Assembly: GCF_020991005.1 (NCBI RefSeq)
Contig: NZ_JAJLLW010000005.1
Coordinates: forward strand, 306,692 to 370,691
Reading direction: 5' to 3'
DNA from: Halomonas sp. CUBES01
Lineage (GTDB): Bacteria; Pseudomonadota; Gammaproteobacteria; Pseudomonadales; Halomonadaceae
DNA: 64,000 bases
A model generated the notes under the pieces. It was given only the letters and a program-made list of their open reading frames with translations. It was not told the origin of the DNA and ran no database searches. Shown in pieces: positions 40,616-48,600 of this stretch. The translations under genes were made by a program, and so were the position numbers. Numbering within the stretch: the first letter of the stretch is position 1; every line of letters starts with the position of its first letter.

Positions 40616-40762
40616 GTGGCGGATTCTCCCTTGGGTGTAACCGTCTGGTGTTTGACTGCGTTGAGTAGGCCAGTCGCTGTCGTGTCGTACTGGTTTGTTT
40701 AGATACGTCCGCCACGTTCAGGTTTCAAGTGGATGTGGCGACGGTTTATCGGCGAGCCGGGA

Positions 40763-42010
40763 TTACTGCCGGTAGCGCGCCAGAAAATTCGCGAAGCGAT
40801 CCAGCGCATCACCCAGTTGATCGGCCCAGGGCAGGGTGACGATGCGTACGTGGTCGGGGTCGGGCCAGTTGAACGCCGTGCCCTGAACCAGCAGGATTTT
40901 TTCCTGGAGCAGCAGATCGAGCACCAGCTGCTGGTCATCCTTGATGTTGAACACCTTGGGGTCGAGACGCGGGAACGCATACAGCGCCCCCTTGGGCGTC
41001 ACGCAGGAAACCCCGGGAATGGCGTTGAGCTTCTCCACGGTGATGTCGCGCTGCGCCAGCAGGCGACCGCCGGGCAGGATCAGGTCGTTGATCGACTGAT
41101 AGCCGCCGAGCGCCGTCTGAATGGCGTGCTGGGCGGGCACGTTGGCGCACAGGCGCATCGAGGCCAGCATGGTCAGCCCCTGAATGAAATCGCGGGCGTG
41201 GAGCTTGGCCAGGGTGCCCGAAATGGTCATCCAGCCCGAGCGGAACCCGGCGCAGCGGTAGCTTTTCGACAGCCCGTTCATGGTGATGACCAGCTGGTCG
41301 TCGTCGGCCAGCGCGCCGGTGGCGGTGTGCTCGACGCCGTCGTAGAGAATCTTGTCGTAGATCTCGTCGGAGAACACCACCAGGTTGTGCTGCTTGGCGA
41401 TGGCCAGCGCTTCGCGCACCACCTCGGGCGGATACACCGCGCCGGTGGGGTTGTTGGGGTTGATCAGCACGATAGCCCGGGTGCGGCTGGTGACCTTGGC
41501 GCGGATATCGTCCATGTCCGGCGCCCAGTCGGCCTGCTCATCGCACAGATAATGTACCCCGTGGCCGCCGGACAGGTGGGCGGCAGCGGTCCACAGCGGG
41601 TAATCGGGCGCCGGGATCAGCACTTCATCGCCGTCGTTGAGCAGCGCCTGCATGGCCATCACGATCAGCTCCGACACGCCGTTGCCGATGTAAATGTCCT
41701 CGATGCCGACGCCGGGTATCTCCTTGCGCTGGCATTCCTGCATGATTGCCTTGCGCGCCGAGTAAAGGCCTTTGGAATCGCAATAGCCCTGGGCGGTGGG
41801 CAGATTGCGCATCACGTCCTGGAGAATCTCCTCGGGGGCCTCAAAGCCAAACGGCGCGGGGTTGCCGATGTTGAGCTTGAGAATCCGCTGGCCTTCCTCT
41901 TCCAGACGTTTGGCGTGGTCGAGTACCGGGCCGCGAATGTCGTAACAGACGTTACTCAGCTTGTGCGATTTCTTGAGCGTGGGCGGTTCTTGTGATTGCG
42001 TGGTGTCCAT
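40763..42010 (-). CDS. alaA: Glutamate-pyruvate aminotransferase AlaA
   Basis: AlaA transfers the amino group of glutamate to pyruvate to make alanine. It is a class I PLP aminotransferase: the pyridine-binding Tyr/Asp region LINPNNPTGAVYPPE and VVFSDEIYDKILYDG, the Schiff-base Lys in MNGLSKSYRCAGFRSGWM and C-terminal substrate Arg in HVRIVTLPW. The N-terminus SHKLSNVCYDIRGPVLDHAKRLEEEG is typical of AlaA/YfbQ. Length 415 is slightly longer than E. coli AlaA because of about 12 extra N-terminal residues. The ribosome-binding site is weak (GGAA). Confidence 0.93.
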   Translation of the reverse strand: MDTTQSQEPPTLKKSHKLSNVCYDIRGPVLDHAKRLEEEGQRILKLNIGNPAPFGFEAPEEILQDVMRNLPTAQGYCDSKGLYSARKAIMQECQRKEIPGVGIEDIYIGNGVSELIVMAMQALLNDGDEVLIPAPDYPLWTAAAHLSGGHGVHYLCDEQADWAPDMDDIRAKVTSRTRAIVLINPNNPTGAVYPPEVVREALAIAKQHNLVVFSDEIYDKILYDGVEHTATGALADDDQLVITMNGLSKSYRCAGFRSGWMTISGTLAKLHARDFIQGLTMLASMRLCANVPAQHAIQTALGGYQSINDLILPGGRLLAQRDITVEKLNAIPGVSCVTPKGALYAFPRLDPKVFNIKDDQQLVLDLLLQEKILLVQGTAFNWPDPDHVRIVTLPWADQLGDALDRFANFLARYRQ

Positions 42011-42068
42011 GAGCCATTATTTCCAAAAAGAGTCCAGTGGCCGGGCGGCATTGCCGGTCGATGCGTCA

Positions 42069-43022
42069 TTATGCGTCGGAATGCGAGGCGCTGTCTTCGT
42101 CGTCGCGTGCAGGCGGCGGCGGAATATCGTCGGGGGTTTCCAGCGTCAGCCTGCCTAGCTTGCCGTCGCGCAGTTCGTGCAGCAAGACCTCCGCACCGCG
42201 GTGCAGGTCGACTTCGCCGCCGGGGCGCAGGCCGCCGCGCTTGCCGGCGATTTCCTTGAGGATCGCGTGGCCGTCAAAACCGGCAAGCGCCAGGAAATCA
42301 GGCCTTTGTGGGCCGTCGGCGTCGACCTCATCGGCGCTGGGCGGCGCGTAAGCGGGCAGCGCCTTGAGCTTGTAGCGGGCGGTCAGTGCGTCCGGGTAGC
42401 GCTTGGCCAGTTCGGCGCTGGTGACGATGGCCACGTCGGTGTACTCGATGGCGGTATCACGGATCGCCCCGCTGGCGGCCAGCCGATAGGCGCTGGCCTG
42501 GTCTTCGATCTTGGGCCACAGCACCCCGGGGGTATCGACCAGCGCCACGCGACCATCGATGCGCACTTTTTGCTGGCGCTTGGTCACTGCCGGCTCATTG
42601 CCGGTCTTGGCAATCTTGCGCCCGGCCAGGCCGTTGATCAGCGTCGACTTGCCCACGTTGGGAATGCCCATGACCATCACGCGAACGTCCCGGTCGGCGC
42701 GTACCGCGCCGGCCAGCTCGTGGCACAGCTTGGGGATTTTCTTGAGTTCGCGGAGATTGGTGGTGGTCACCGCCAGCGCGCGCATGTCGTCCTGGGCGTC
42801 GAAAAACGCCACCCACTCATTGGTGCGATCCGGGTCGGCCAGATCCGCCCGGGAGAGAATCTTGAGCACCGGCTTGTGGCGGGTCAGCTCGGCCAGCATG
42901 GGGTTGGCGCTCGAATACGGCAGGCGCGCATCGAGCACTTCGATGACCACGTCGATTTCCGGCAGCGCCTCCTGAATCTGGCGGCGGGCCTTGTTCATAT
43001 GTCCGGGGAACCAGCCGAGCAT
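42069..43022 (-). CDS. ylqF: Circularly permuted ribosome biogenesis GTPase, YlqF/RbgA type
   Basis: A 317-residue GTPase with permuted motifs: G4 (SRADLADP, where NKAD is usual) precedes G1 (GIPNVGKSTLINGLAG) and G3 (VDTPGVLWP). It opens MLGWFPGHMNKARRQI, the RbgA signature; in Bacillus RbgA is needed for late 50S assembly. The C-terminal RNA-binding (ANTAR-like) region is shorter than in RbgA and ends in an acidic tail (PPPARDDEDSASHSDA). AGGAGAAACCC precedes the ATG. It fits with the other ribosome genes in this window (rluE, roxA, rlmKL, rmf). The specific target is inferred. Confidence 0.92.
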   Translation of the reverse strand: MLGWFPGHMNKARRQIQEALPEIDVVIEVLDARLPYSSANPMLAELTRHKPVLKILSRADLADPDRTNEWVAFFDAQDDMRALAVTTTNLRELKKIPKLCHELAGAVRADRDVRVMVMGIPNVGKSTLINGLAGRKIAKTGNEPAVTKRQQKVRIDGRVALVDTPGVLWPKIEDQASAYRLAASGAIRDTAIEYTDVAIVTSAELAKRYPDALTARYKLKALPAYAPPSADEVDADGPQRPDFLALAGFDGHAILKEIAGKRGGLRPGGEVDLHRGAEVLLHELRDGKLGRLTLETPDDIPPPPARDDEDSASHSDA

Positions 43023-43106
43023 GGGTTTCTCCTGCAGATAACAAATGCGCTGTATCTTAACAGAAGGTGGTCGATAAACGGTTGTTGACGCGAGATCTCA
43101 CCCGTA

Positions 43107-43139
43107 TATTCATTTGTGGTATAAACTTATAATTGAATA
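43107..43139. promoter_or_regulatory. AT-rich dyad upstream of the YeeE/YedE pair
   Basis: TATTCA (43107-43112) and TGAATA (43134-43139) flank an inner TATAA-AC-TTATA dyad (43120-43131), about 50-80 bp before the first transporter gene. A TATAAT (43128-43133) is a possible -10. ArsR-type persulfide sensors (BigR/YgaV/SqrR) bind ATTC/GAAT-containing AT-rich dyads before such genes, but the spacing here is longer than usual, so this is only a candidate. Confidence 0.3.
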
Positions 43140-43188
43140 GGCTTGGCGTCGCCGCGACGCCATCGACATCGACATCCAGGAGGGCAGC

Positions 43189-43650
43189 ATGGAATGGGCA
43201 TCGAGCTTGCAGGGGCTTGTAGGCGGTATCTTGATCGGTATCTCGGCGGTATGGCTGATGGCAAGCCTCGGGCGCATCGCCGGGATCAGCGGTATTGTGG
43301 GTAACCTGATCGCTCAGCGACCCAAGGGCGATAGCGCCTGGCGAGTGGCGTTTCTCGTTGGCCTGGTCAGCGGGCCGTTGCTGTTGATGGGCCTTGGCAG
43401 TGAGTGGGGCAATGTGGTCAATCATCCTGGCGCGGTCGTCGGCCAGCCGCTGGGCGGCGTGCCGCTGATGTTGGTGGCTGGCCTGCTGGTCGGGCTGGGC
43501 ACCGGGCTTGGCAGCGGCTGTACCAGCGGTCATGGGGTGTGCGGGCTGGCGCGTCTCTCACCGCGCTCGTTAGCGGCGACGGTTACCTTCCTGGTCGCTG
43601 CGCTGGTGACCGTTTACATTGTGCGTCACGTCCTGGGAGGTGGGGTATGA
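43189..43650 (+). CDS. YeeE/YedE family sulfur transporter, subunit 1
   Basis: A 153-residue inner-membrane protein, the first half of a split YeeE/YedE transporter (DUF395; PmpA/PmpB-like). YeeE (TsuA) imports thiosulfate through conserved cysteines along the channel; here the Cys-rich motif is LGSGCTSGHGVCGLARLSPRS (about residues 105-125). Four membrane segments are predicted. The start has AGGAGG eight bases upstream. It overlaps the second gene by ATGA. In other bacteria such pairs handle sulfane sulfur or sulfide detoxification; a rhodanese or sulfur dioxygenase partner is not present here. Confidence 0.88.
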   Translation: MEWASSLQGLVGGILIGISAVWLMASLGRIAGISGIVGNLIAQRPKGDSAWRVAFLVGLVSGPLLLMGLGSEWGNVVNHPGAVVGQPLGGVPLMLVAGLLVGLGTGLGSGCTSGHGVCGLARLSPRSLAATVTFLVAALVTVYIVRHVLGGGV

Positions 43651-44066
43651 ACAAACAGCCTCTGACCCTGTTGGCGAGCTACGTAGCCGGCCTGCTGTTC
43701 AGTCTGGGACTGGCGGTCTCGGGCATGACCGATCCGGCCCGGGTGGTCGGCTTCCTGGATGTCGCCGGCAACTGGGATCCGACACTGATGTTCGTGCTCG
43801 GCGGGGCGGTCATTACCACCTTCATCGGCTATCGCTTTGTGCTGAAACAGCCGGCCCCCATGCTGGCCGGGCGCTTTGCGTTGCCCAGCAGACGAGACCT
43901 GGACACTAAACTGCTTGGCGGGGCGGCTTTGTTCGGCGTGGGCTGGGGGCTCTCGGGCTACTGCCCGGGGCCGGCCATTGCGTCCCTGGGCGGCGCCTCG
44001 ATACCGCTTCTGGCGATGCTGGCGACCATGGTGCTGGGCTGGCTGATCGCCAGGCGCATCGCCTGA
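43647..44066 (+). CDS. YeeE/YedE family sulfur transporter, subunit 2
   Basis: A 139-residue membrane protein, the second half of the split YeeE/YedE pair, starting MNKQPLTLLASYVAGLLFSLGLAVSGMTDPARVVGFLDVAGNWDP, which is characteristic of the family. The second channel Cys is in GWGLSGYCPGPAIASLGG (about residues 95-112). Start and preceding stop overlap (ATGA), so both halves should be made in equal amount. The longer in-frame extension to 43404 is antiparallel to nothing useful and overlaps subunit 1. It converges with the dsbG-like gene, which also handles thiols. Confidence 0.88.
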   Translation: MNKQPLTLLASYVAGLLFSLGLAVSGMTDPARVVGFLDVAGNWDPTLMFVLGGAVITTFIGYRFVLKQPAPMLAGRFALPSRRDLDTKLLGGAALFGVGWGLSGYCPGPAIASLGGASIPLLAMLATMVLGWLIARRIA

Positions 44067-44078
44067 AGGAGCTATCGC

Positions 44079-44900
44079 TTACTCGGGCGCCGGGCCGCCC
44101 ATCATCGCTTCCAGGCGCTCGTCATCCGGCATGCCTTCGACGCGGTCCAGTCGGGTGACGCCCTCGTCGGTCTGGCGCTTGAAAGCGCTGGTCGGGGTGG
44201 CGTAGAGCCCCAGCCCTTCGAAGAGCTGGTTGTTGGCGTATACCTGCTCTTCGATGTCGCGGGGCTGGGCGCTGGCGCTGATCCGCTCGCCTTGCTTGTG
44301 GTCAGCCAGCGCGGCGCTGGGATCGTCCGCGCCGAGCAGCGCTGCGGCCTTGCCAGGGCTGTCGGCGGCCAGAATGCCGACCATGATATGGCGAAGCTGC
44401 ACGTCACCCGCCTCGACCCAGGGCCTTGCCGCTTCCCAGAAGGCCTGGCAGTAGGGGCAGTTCGGGTCGGTAAAGGTATAGATCACCCGGGGCGCGTCGC
44501 GCTCGCCATCCTGAATCCAGTGGCTGTCTTCGAGCAGTTGCCAGGTCTGCGCCTCAAGCGGTGCACGGACGTGTTTATCCAGCGCCGCTTCTTCAAGCTG
44601 ATTGTCGCCGTCCTTGTCGGTGAGCGAGCCGGTGATGGCGTGCTCGCCATCCGGCGTCAGGTACAGGGTGACTTCCTGGCCCTGGCGGCTGGCGCCAAAG
44701 CCGCGTAGCCCGCCGGGGGCGTCAAACTCGCCGTGAATCTCCAGCCCTTGATCCGCCAGCGCCTGGATCGGGGCGGGCAGTGAGTCCGCCAAGGCGCTCG
44801 GCGCCAGTAACAGACCCGCGACGGCGCTGCCCAGAACGGTCAGGCGGCGTGATGCCAAACGGGCAGGAGATAAGCGGGTCGGGGATACACAGTCGCGCAT
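44079..44900 (-). CDS. dsbG: DsbC/DsbG-like periplasmic thiol-disulfide isomerase
   Basis: A 273-residue periplasmic thioredoxin-fold protein: a long N-region with a twin-Arg-like RLASRRLTVLGSAVAGLL signal cleaved near ALA-DS, an N-terminal dimerisation domain (about 45-110), and the catalytic domain with TFTDPNCPYCQAFW (C148/C151). The cis-proline is in YATPT. CPYC is the active-site motif of DsbG; DsbC has CGYC. DsbG reduces single oxidised cysteines (sulfenic acids) in the periplasm. CGAGGAGCGTT supports the ATG at 44900. It converges with the YeeE/YedE genes 12 bp away. Confidence 0.88.
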   Translation of the reverse strand: MRDCVSPTRLSPARLASRRLTVLGSAVAGLLLAPSALADSLPAPIQALADQGLEIHGEFDAPGGLRGFGASRQGQEVTLYLTPDGEHAITGSLTDKDGDNQLEEAALDKHVRAPLEAQTWQLLEDSHWIQDGERDAPRVIYTFTDPNCPYCQAFWEAARPWVEAGDVQLRHIMVGILAADSPGKAAALLGADDPSAALADHKQGERISASAQPRDIEEQVYANNQLFEGLGLYATPTSAFKRQTDEGVTRLDRVEGMPDDERLEAMMGGPAPE

Positions 44901-45010
44901 AACGCTCCTCGGTTTTTGCAGAGTCATCGGTGCAGAGTCAGGCGCGTAGACTAACGCGGGCGGCGTCTCCAGACATCCCTTTCTTGTCCCCGGCGGCTAT
45001 GGTCATGCCT

Positions 45011-46774
45011 TCAGCCATGGCTGACCAGCCAGCGCACGGCGTAAGGTGGCAGCGAGGCCGTGGGCGGCTCCGGCGCCTGCTCGTCGAGGTCGTGCCAGGG
45101 GGCTGACGATAACGCCTGCTGAACGTCTGCGCCGAGCTGGTCGAACGCCAGCGGCAGTTCCGTGACGTTATACAGCGCCAGCAGGCGCCGGCCGTCGGCG
45201 AGGGGGCCGCGCTCAATGGCCAGCAGCGACGTGGGAGAAGGCACCACTCGCTGTGCCGCATTGGGATGAAAGCAGGCTTCATGACGCCGTCGCGCGAGCA
45301 AGCGACTGAGGGCGTTGAACACGTCGTGGGTGGGCGTGGCGGTGCTGTCGAGCAGCAGGTCGAGCTCGCGGCGCTGCCAGCGGCGACGGTTGATAGAGCG
45401 CAGTCGGCCGCTGCGTTCGACGCCTTCCACGTCGTTGAGCGTGCCGGTCAGGGTGTGGATGTACAGGGCAGGGATGCCCTGGAGGCTGAGCATGATCGCC
45501 TGGCTGCACAGGAAACGTGCGATTTGCCACGGGTCGGGCCCTTTGCGAGTACCCTGCATGGCTTCGAACCAGGTAATGTTGATCTCGTAGGGCGTGTCGC
45601 TGCCGTCGGGGTTGCTGCGCATGCTGACAAAGCCGCCGAAACGGTGCATCAGCTCGAGCAGGGCATCGCGTTCGTGGTCGGGCAGCAGGCCTTCCAGCGG
45701 CCGCACGCCGATGCCGTCGTGGCTGGCGGTGAAGTTGAGATAGGTACAGTGATCGGGCAGCGGCGGCAGGCTTGCCAGCCAGGCCTGCAGGGTGTCGGTT
45801 TCGCCGCGGGTGAGGGTGTGCAGCAGCAGCGGCGGCAGGGTGAACTGATAAATCATGTGGGCTTCGTCGGGCGGGCCATCGGCGCATCGGTCCAGCCCGA
45901 AGTAGCTGATGTTTTCGTGGTGCGGCACGTTGGTTTCGGTGACCAGCAGGGTGCCGGGCGCCGCTTGGTCGACGATGGCGCGCAGCAGGCGGACCACGGT
46001 GTGGGTTTCGGGAAGATGGATGCAGGCGGTGCCCAGGCGTTTCCACAGGAAGGCGACGGCATCCAGCCGCACGATGCGGGTGCCTTGTTGGAGGTAAAAC
46101 AGCAGGATGCCGACAAATTCCAGCAGCACGTCGGGGTTTTCGAAGTTGAGGTCGAGCTGGTCCTCGGAAAACGTGGCCCACAGATAGCGGGTGCCCCGAC
46201 GAGTGGAAATGGGCACCAGCAACGGGCTGCTGCGTGGGCGCACGACGCCTGAGACATCGGTATCCGGGTCGACGTCGATAAAGTAATCGCGGCCCGGCAG
46301 GCTGCCGCTCAGGTAGTCGACAAACCACAGCGATTCGCGGGAGACGTGGTTGAGCACCAGGTCCGCCATCAGATCGTAGTGGCGGGCGAGGGCTTGAATA
46401 TGCGGCCAGTCACCGAGATCGGGGTTCACTTCACGGTAGTGGATCACCGAAAAACCATCGTCGCTGCTCCACGGGAAGAACGGCAGTACATGGACGCCGC
46501 TGATGAGGTCGCCGAGGCGCGTCTGCAGAAAATCATCGAGCACCGCGAGTGGCGGTGTCTGCTCGTCAATGATGGAGTCACCATAGGTGATCAGCCATTG
46601 ATCCTTTTCGCACCATGAAGGTGCAAGCTCGGCTGTCTGTCGGGCCGTGGGCTGGCGCTGGGTGGCCGCGAAAAAGTGGTCAAGATGCTGATTGAGCCGA
46701 CGCTGGATCTCGCCGGCGCGGGGGCCGTAGAGATGCTCCAGGTAGTCGTGAACGCGGGCGTCGAAGGCAGTCAT
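45011..46774 (-). CDS. GH13_18 sugar phosphorylase (sucrose/glucosylglycerol-type)
   Basis: An amylase-fold phosphorylase of subfamily GH13_18, which splits an alpha-glucoside with phosphate to glucose-1-phosphate. Residues are visible: nucleophile Asp in RIVRLDAVAFLWK, acid/base Glu in LLVTETNVPHHENISYFG, and transition-state Asp in NFTASHDGIGVRPLEGLL. The phosphate-binding loops and GGFVSMRSNPDGSDTPYEINITW match the family. The substrate could be sucrose, glucosylglycerate or glucosylglycerol; the last is a halophile osmolyte and a known substrate in Marinobacter. No partner synthase is adjacent. ATG 46774 is preferred (587 aa), though its ribosome-binding site is weak; ATG 46801 is possible. 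Confidence 0.85.
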   Translation of the reverse strand: MTAFDARVHDYLEHLYGPRAGEIQRRLNQHLDHFFAATQRQPTARQTAELAPSWCEKDQWLITYGDSIIDEQTPPLAVLDDFLQTRLGDLISGVHVLPFFPWSSDDGFSVIHYREVNPDLGDWPHIQALARHYDLMADLVLNHVSRESLWFVDYLSGSLPGRDYFIDVDPDTDVSGVVRPRSSPLLVPISTRRGTRYLWATFSEDQLDLNFENPDVLLEFVGILLFYLQQGTRIVRLDAVAFLWKRLGTACIHLPETHTVVRLLRAIVDQAAPGTLLVTETNVPHHENISYFGLDRCADGPPDEAHMIYQFTLPPLLLHTLTRGETDTLQAWLASLPPLPDHCTYLNFTASHDGIGVRPLEGLLPDHERDALLELMHRFGGFVSMRSNPDGSDTPYEINITWFEAMQGTRKGPDPWQIARFLCSQAIMLSLQGIPALYIHTLTGTLNDVEGVERSGRLRSINRRRWQRRELDLLLDSTATPTHDVFNALSRLLARRRHEACFHPNAAQRVVPSPTSLLAIERGPLADGRRLLALYNVTELPLAFDQLGADVQQALSSAPWHDLDEQAPEPPTASLPPYAVRWLVSHG

Positions 46775-46822
46775 AAGGATGTCCGGTAAACAGGCTTCCA
46801 TAGACGGTGCAGCTTGTGTGCC

Positions 46823-46854
46823 AAAACGTTACAATAGCTGGCTAATAACGTTTT
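46823..46854. promoter_or_regulatory. Inverted repeat AAAACGTT-N16-AACGTTTT between GH13_18 gene and nrdR
   Basis: Two perfect 8-bp arms, 46823-46830 and 46847-46854, are 16 bp apart. Each arm carries the AACGTT core that LacI-type operators share (central CG), and the two CG centres are 22 bp apart, two helical turns. It lies 49-80 bp upstream of the GH13_18 ATG and 64-95 bp upstream of nrdR. A LacI-family operator for the sugar gene is a reasonable guess, but no such regulator gene is present in the window. Confidence 0.45.
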
Positions 46855-46917
46855 AACAGGTCATATTTTGCTTGCTCGTGCAGCGTTGACGCGCGGGCCG
46901 ATAACAGGTTGAACGCC

Positions 46918-47394
46918 ATGCATTGCCCTTTTTGTGGTGCTAACGATACTCGAGTAAGCGATTCGCGGCTGGTCGCCGATGGCGACCAGGTGCGCCGCCG
47001 CCGCCAGTGTGCAAGCTGCCAGGAGCGTTTTACCACCTACGAAACCGCCGAGCTGATCATGCCTCGCGTGGTCAAGTCCGACGGCTCGCGGGAAAGCTTC
47101 AACGAAACCAAGCTGCGGGCGGGCATGCTGCGGGCGCTGGAAAAGCGTCCGGTAAGCGCCGAAGCCATCGAGGCGGCCGTCGAGCGCATACGCCAGACAC
47201 TGCGCGCCCGGGGCGATCGGGAAATCGACGCCCGCGATATCGGTGAGTCGGTGATGCAGGCGCTGAACAACCTGGATCAGGTGGCCTATATCCGCTTTGC
47301 CTCGGTATATCGCAAGTTTCAGCACCTGGACGAGTTTCGGGCTGAAATCGATCGTCTCTCCCAGGAACCCACGGACGGTGGGCCGTTGTCGTGA
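46918..47394 (+). CDS. nrdR: Transcriptional repressor NrdR
   Basis: NrdR represses ribonucleotide reductase genes in response to ATP/dATP. The 158-residue protein starts [18 protein letters not shown], with a zinc ribbon of two CxxC pairs (CPFC, CASC), followed by an ATP-cone domain ([31 protein letters not shown], about residues 48-138). I take ATG 46918 since the protein canonically begins MHCPFC; a TTG at 46909 is also in frame. It overlaps ribD by GTGA and heads the riboflavin/nusB/thiL operon, as in E. coli and Pseudomonas. Confidence 0.95.
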   Translation: MHCPFCGANDTRVSDSRLVADGDQVRRRRQCASCQERFTTYETAELIMPRVVKSDGSRESFNETKLRAGMLRALEKRPVSAEAIEAAVERIRQTLRARGDREIDARDIGESVMQALNNLDQVAYIRFASVYRKFQHLDEFRAEIDRLSQEPTDGGPLS

Positions 47395-48557
47395 GCGTCG
47401 CGTCGTTTAGTACCCAGGATCACTGCCATATGGCCCAAGCGCTTGCGCTCGCTGCGCGCGGGCTGTACACCACCGATCCCAACCCCCGTGTGGGCTGTGT
47501 GATAGTGCGTGACGGCGAGTTGGTCGGTGAGGGCTTTCATCGCCGGGCGGGGGAGGCTCATGCGGAAATCCATGCGCTCGCCGCGGCGGGCGATCGCGCC
47601 CGGGGCGCCACCGTTTATGTCACGCTCGAACCCTGCTCGCATACCGGGCGCACGGGCCCTTGCGCCGAGGCCCTGCAAGCCGCCGGGGTGGCCCGGGTGG
47701 TGGTGGCGATGGTCGACCCCAACCCCCTGGTGGCGGGTCGCGGTATCCGCCTGCTGGAGGAGGCGGGTATCGAGGTGGCGGTAGGGTTGTTGGCCGACGA
47801 TGCGCAAGCGCTCAATCCCGGGTTTATTGCCCGCATGGCCGCCGGGCGGCCCTTTGTGCGCCTGAAAATGGCGATGAGCCTCGATGGCCGCACCGCCATG
47901 GGTTCAGGCGAATCCCAGTGGATTACCGGTCCCGAGGCGCGCTGCCAGGTCCAGCGACTGCGTGCTCGGTCAAGCGCAATCCTTAGCGGTGTCGAATCGG
48001 TGATCATGGACGACTCGCGGCTGACCGTTCGCGCGGAGCAGTTGGGTCTGGACGACGCTGCCGCGATCGCCAGCCGCCAGCCGCTCAGGGTGATCGTCGA
48101 CAGCCAACTGCGGCTGCCGCTGGCGGCGGCCTGTTTGCGAGCGCCGGGGCGGACGCTGGTGATGACTACCAGCGACGACGTCGACAGGCGCGCACGGTTG
48201 ACCGACGCCGGGGCCGAGGTTCAGACCCTGCCCGCTGACGCCCAGGGCCGCGTTGACCTGCCCTCGTTACTTGCCTGGCTGGCGCGCCACGAAGCGGTCA
48301 ATGAGCTGCTGGTCGAGACCGGCGCGACCCTGGCCGGCGCAATGCTCAATGCCGCCTTGATCGATGAATTGCAGCTGTTCGTCGCGCCTACGCTGCTGGG
48401 CGGAGAGGCGCGGCCGCTGTTTGCACTGCCGGGGTTGACCCTGATGGCCGACCAGCAGCGCCTTGATATTCACGATATTCGCGCCGTGGGGCAGGACTGG
48501 CGGATTATCGCCTCGCCCCTGGTGACTGGCGCAAGGGACGATACCAAGGTACCCTGA
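47391..48557 (+). CDS. ribD: Riboflavin biosynthesis protein RibD (deaminase/reductase)
   Basis: RibD deaminates and then reduces the pyrimidine intermediate of riboflavin synthesis. The N-terminal deaminase has the zinc site HAEIHAL (about 57) and [11 protein letters not shown] (about 84-94). The C-terminal reductase (150-380) has the [29 protein letters not shown] motif and the [25 protein letters not shown] end. The start is a GTG overlapping the nrdR stop (GTGA), so it is coupled to nrdR. ribBX follows after 43 bp. Confidence 0.96.
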   Translation: MSVASFSTQDHCHMAQALALAARGLYTTDPNPRVGCVIVRDGELVGEGFHRRAGEAHAEIHALAAAGDRARGATVYVTLEPCSHTGRTGPCAEALQAAGVARVVVAMVDPNPLVAGRGIRLLEEAGIEVAVGLLADDAQALNPGFIARMAAGRPFVRLKMAMSLDGRTAMGSGESQWITGPEARCQVQRLRARSSAILSGVESVIMDDSRLTVRAEQLGLDDAAAIASRQPLRVIVDSQLRLPLAAACLRAPGRTLVMTTSDDVDRRARLTDAGAEVQTLPADAQGRVDLPSLLAWLARHEAVNELLVETGATLAGAMLNAALIDELQLFVAPTLLGGEARPLFALPGLTLMADQQRLDIHDIRAVGQDWRIIASPLVTGARDDTKVP

Positions 48558-48600
48558 CGCGCGAAATCGCACCCAATGCGACAACCTTTTTGGAGATTCC

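Noticed and set aside
40706..40743. Inverted repeat CGTCCGCCAC ... GTGGCGACG downstream of alaA
   Set aside because: One-base bulge, a 19-nt loop and no T-run on either strand; not convincing as a terminator.
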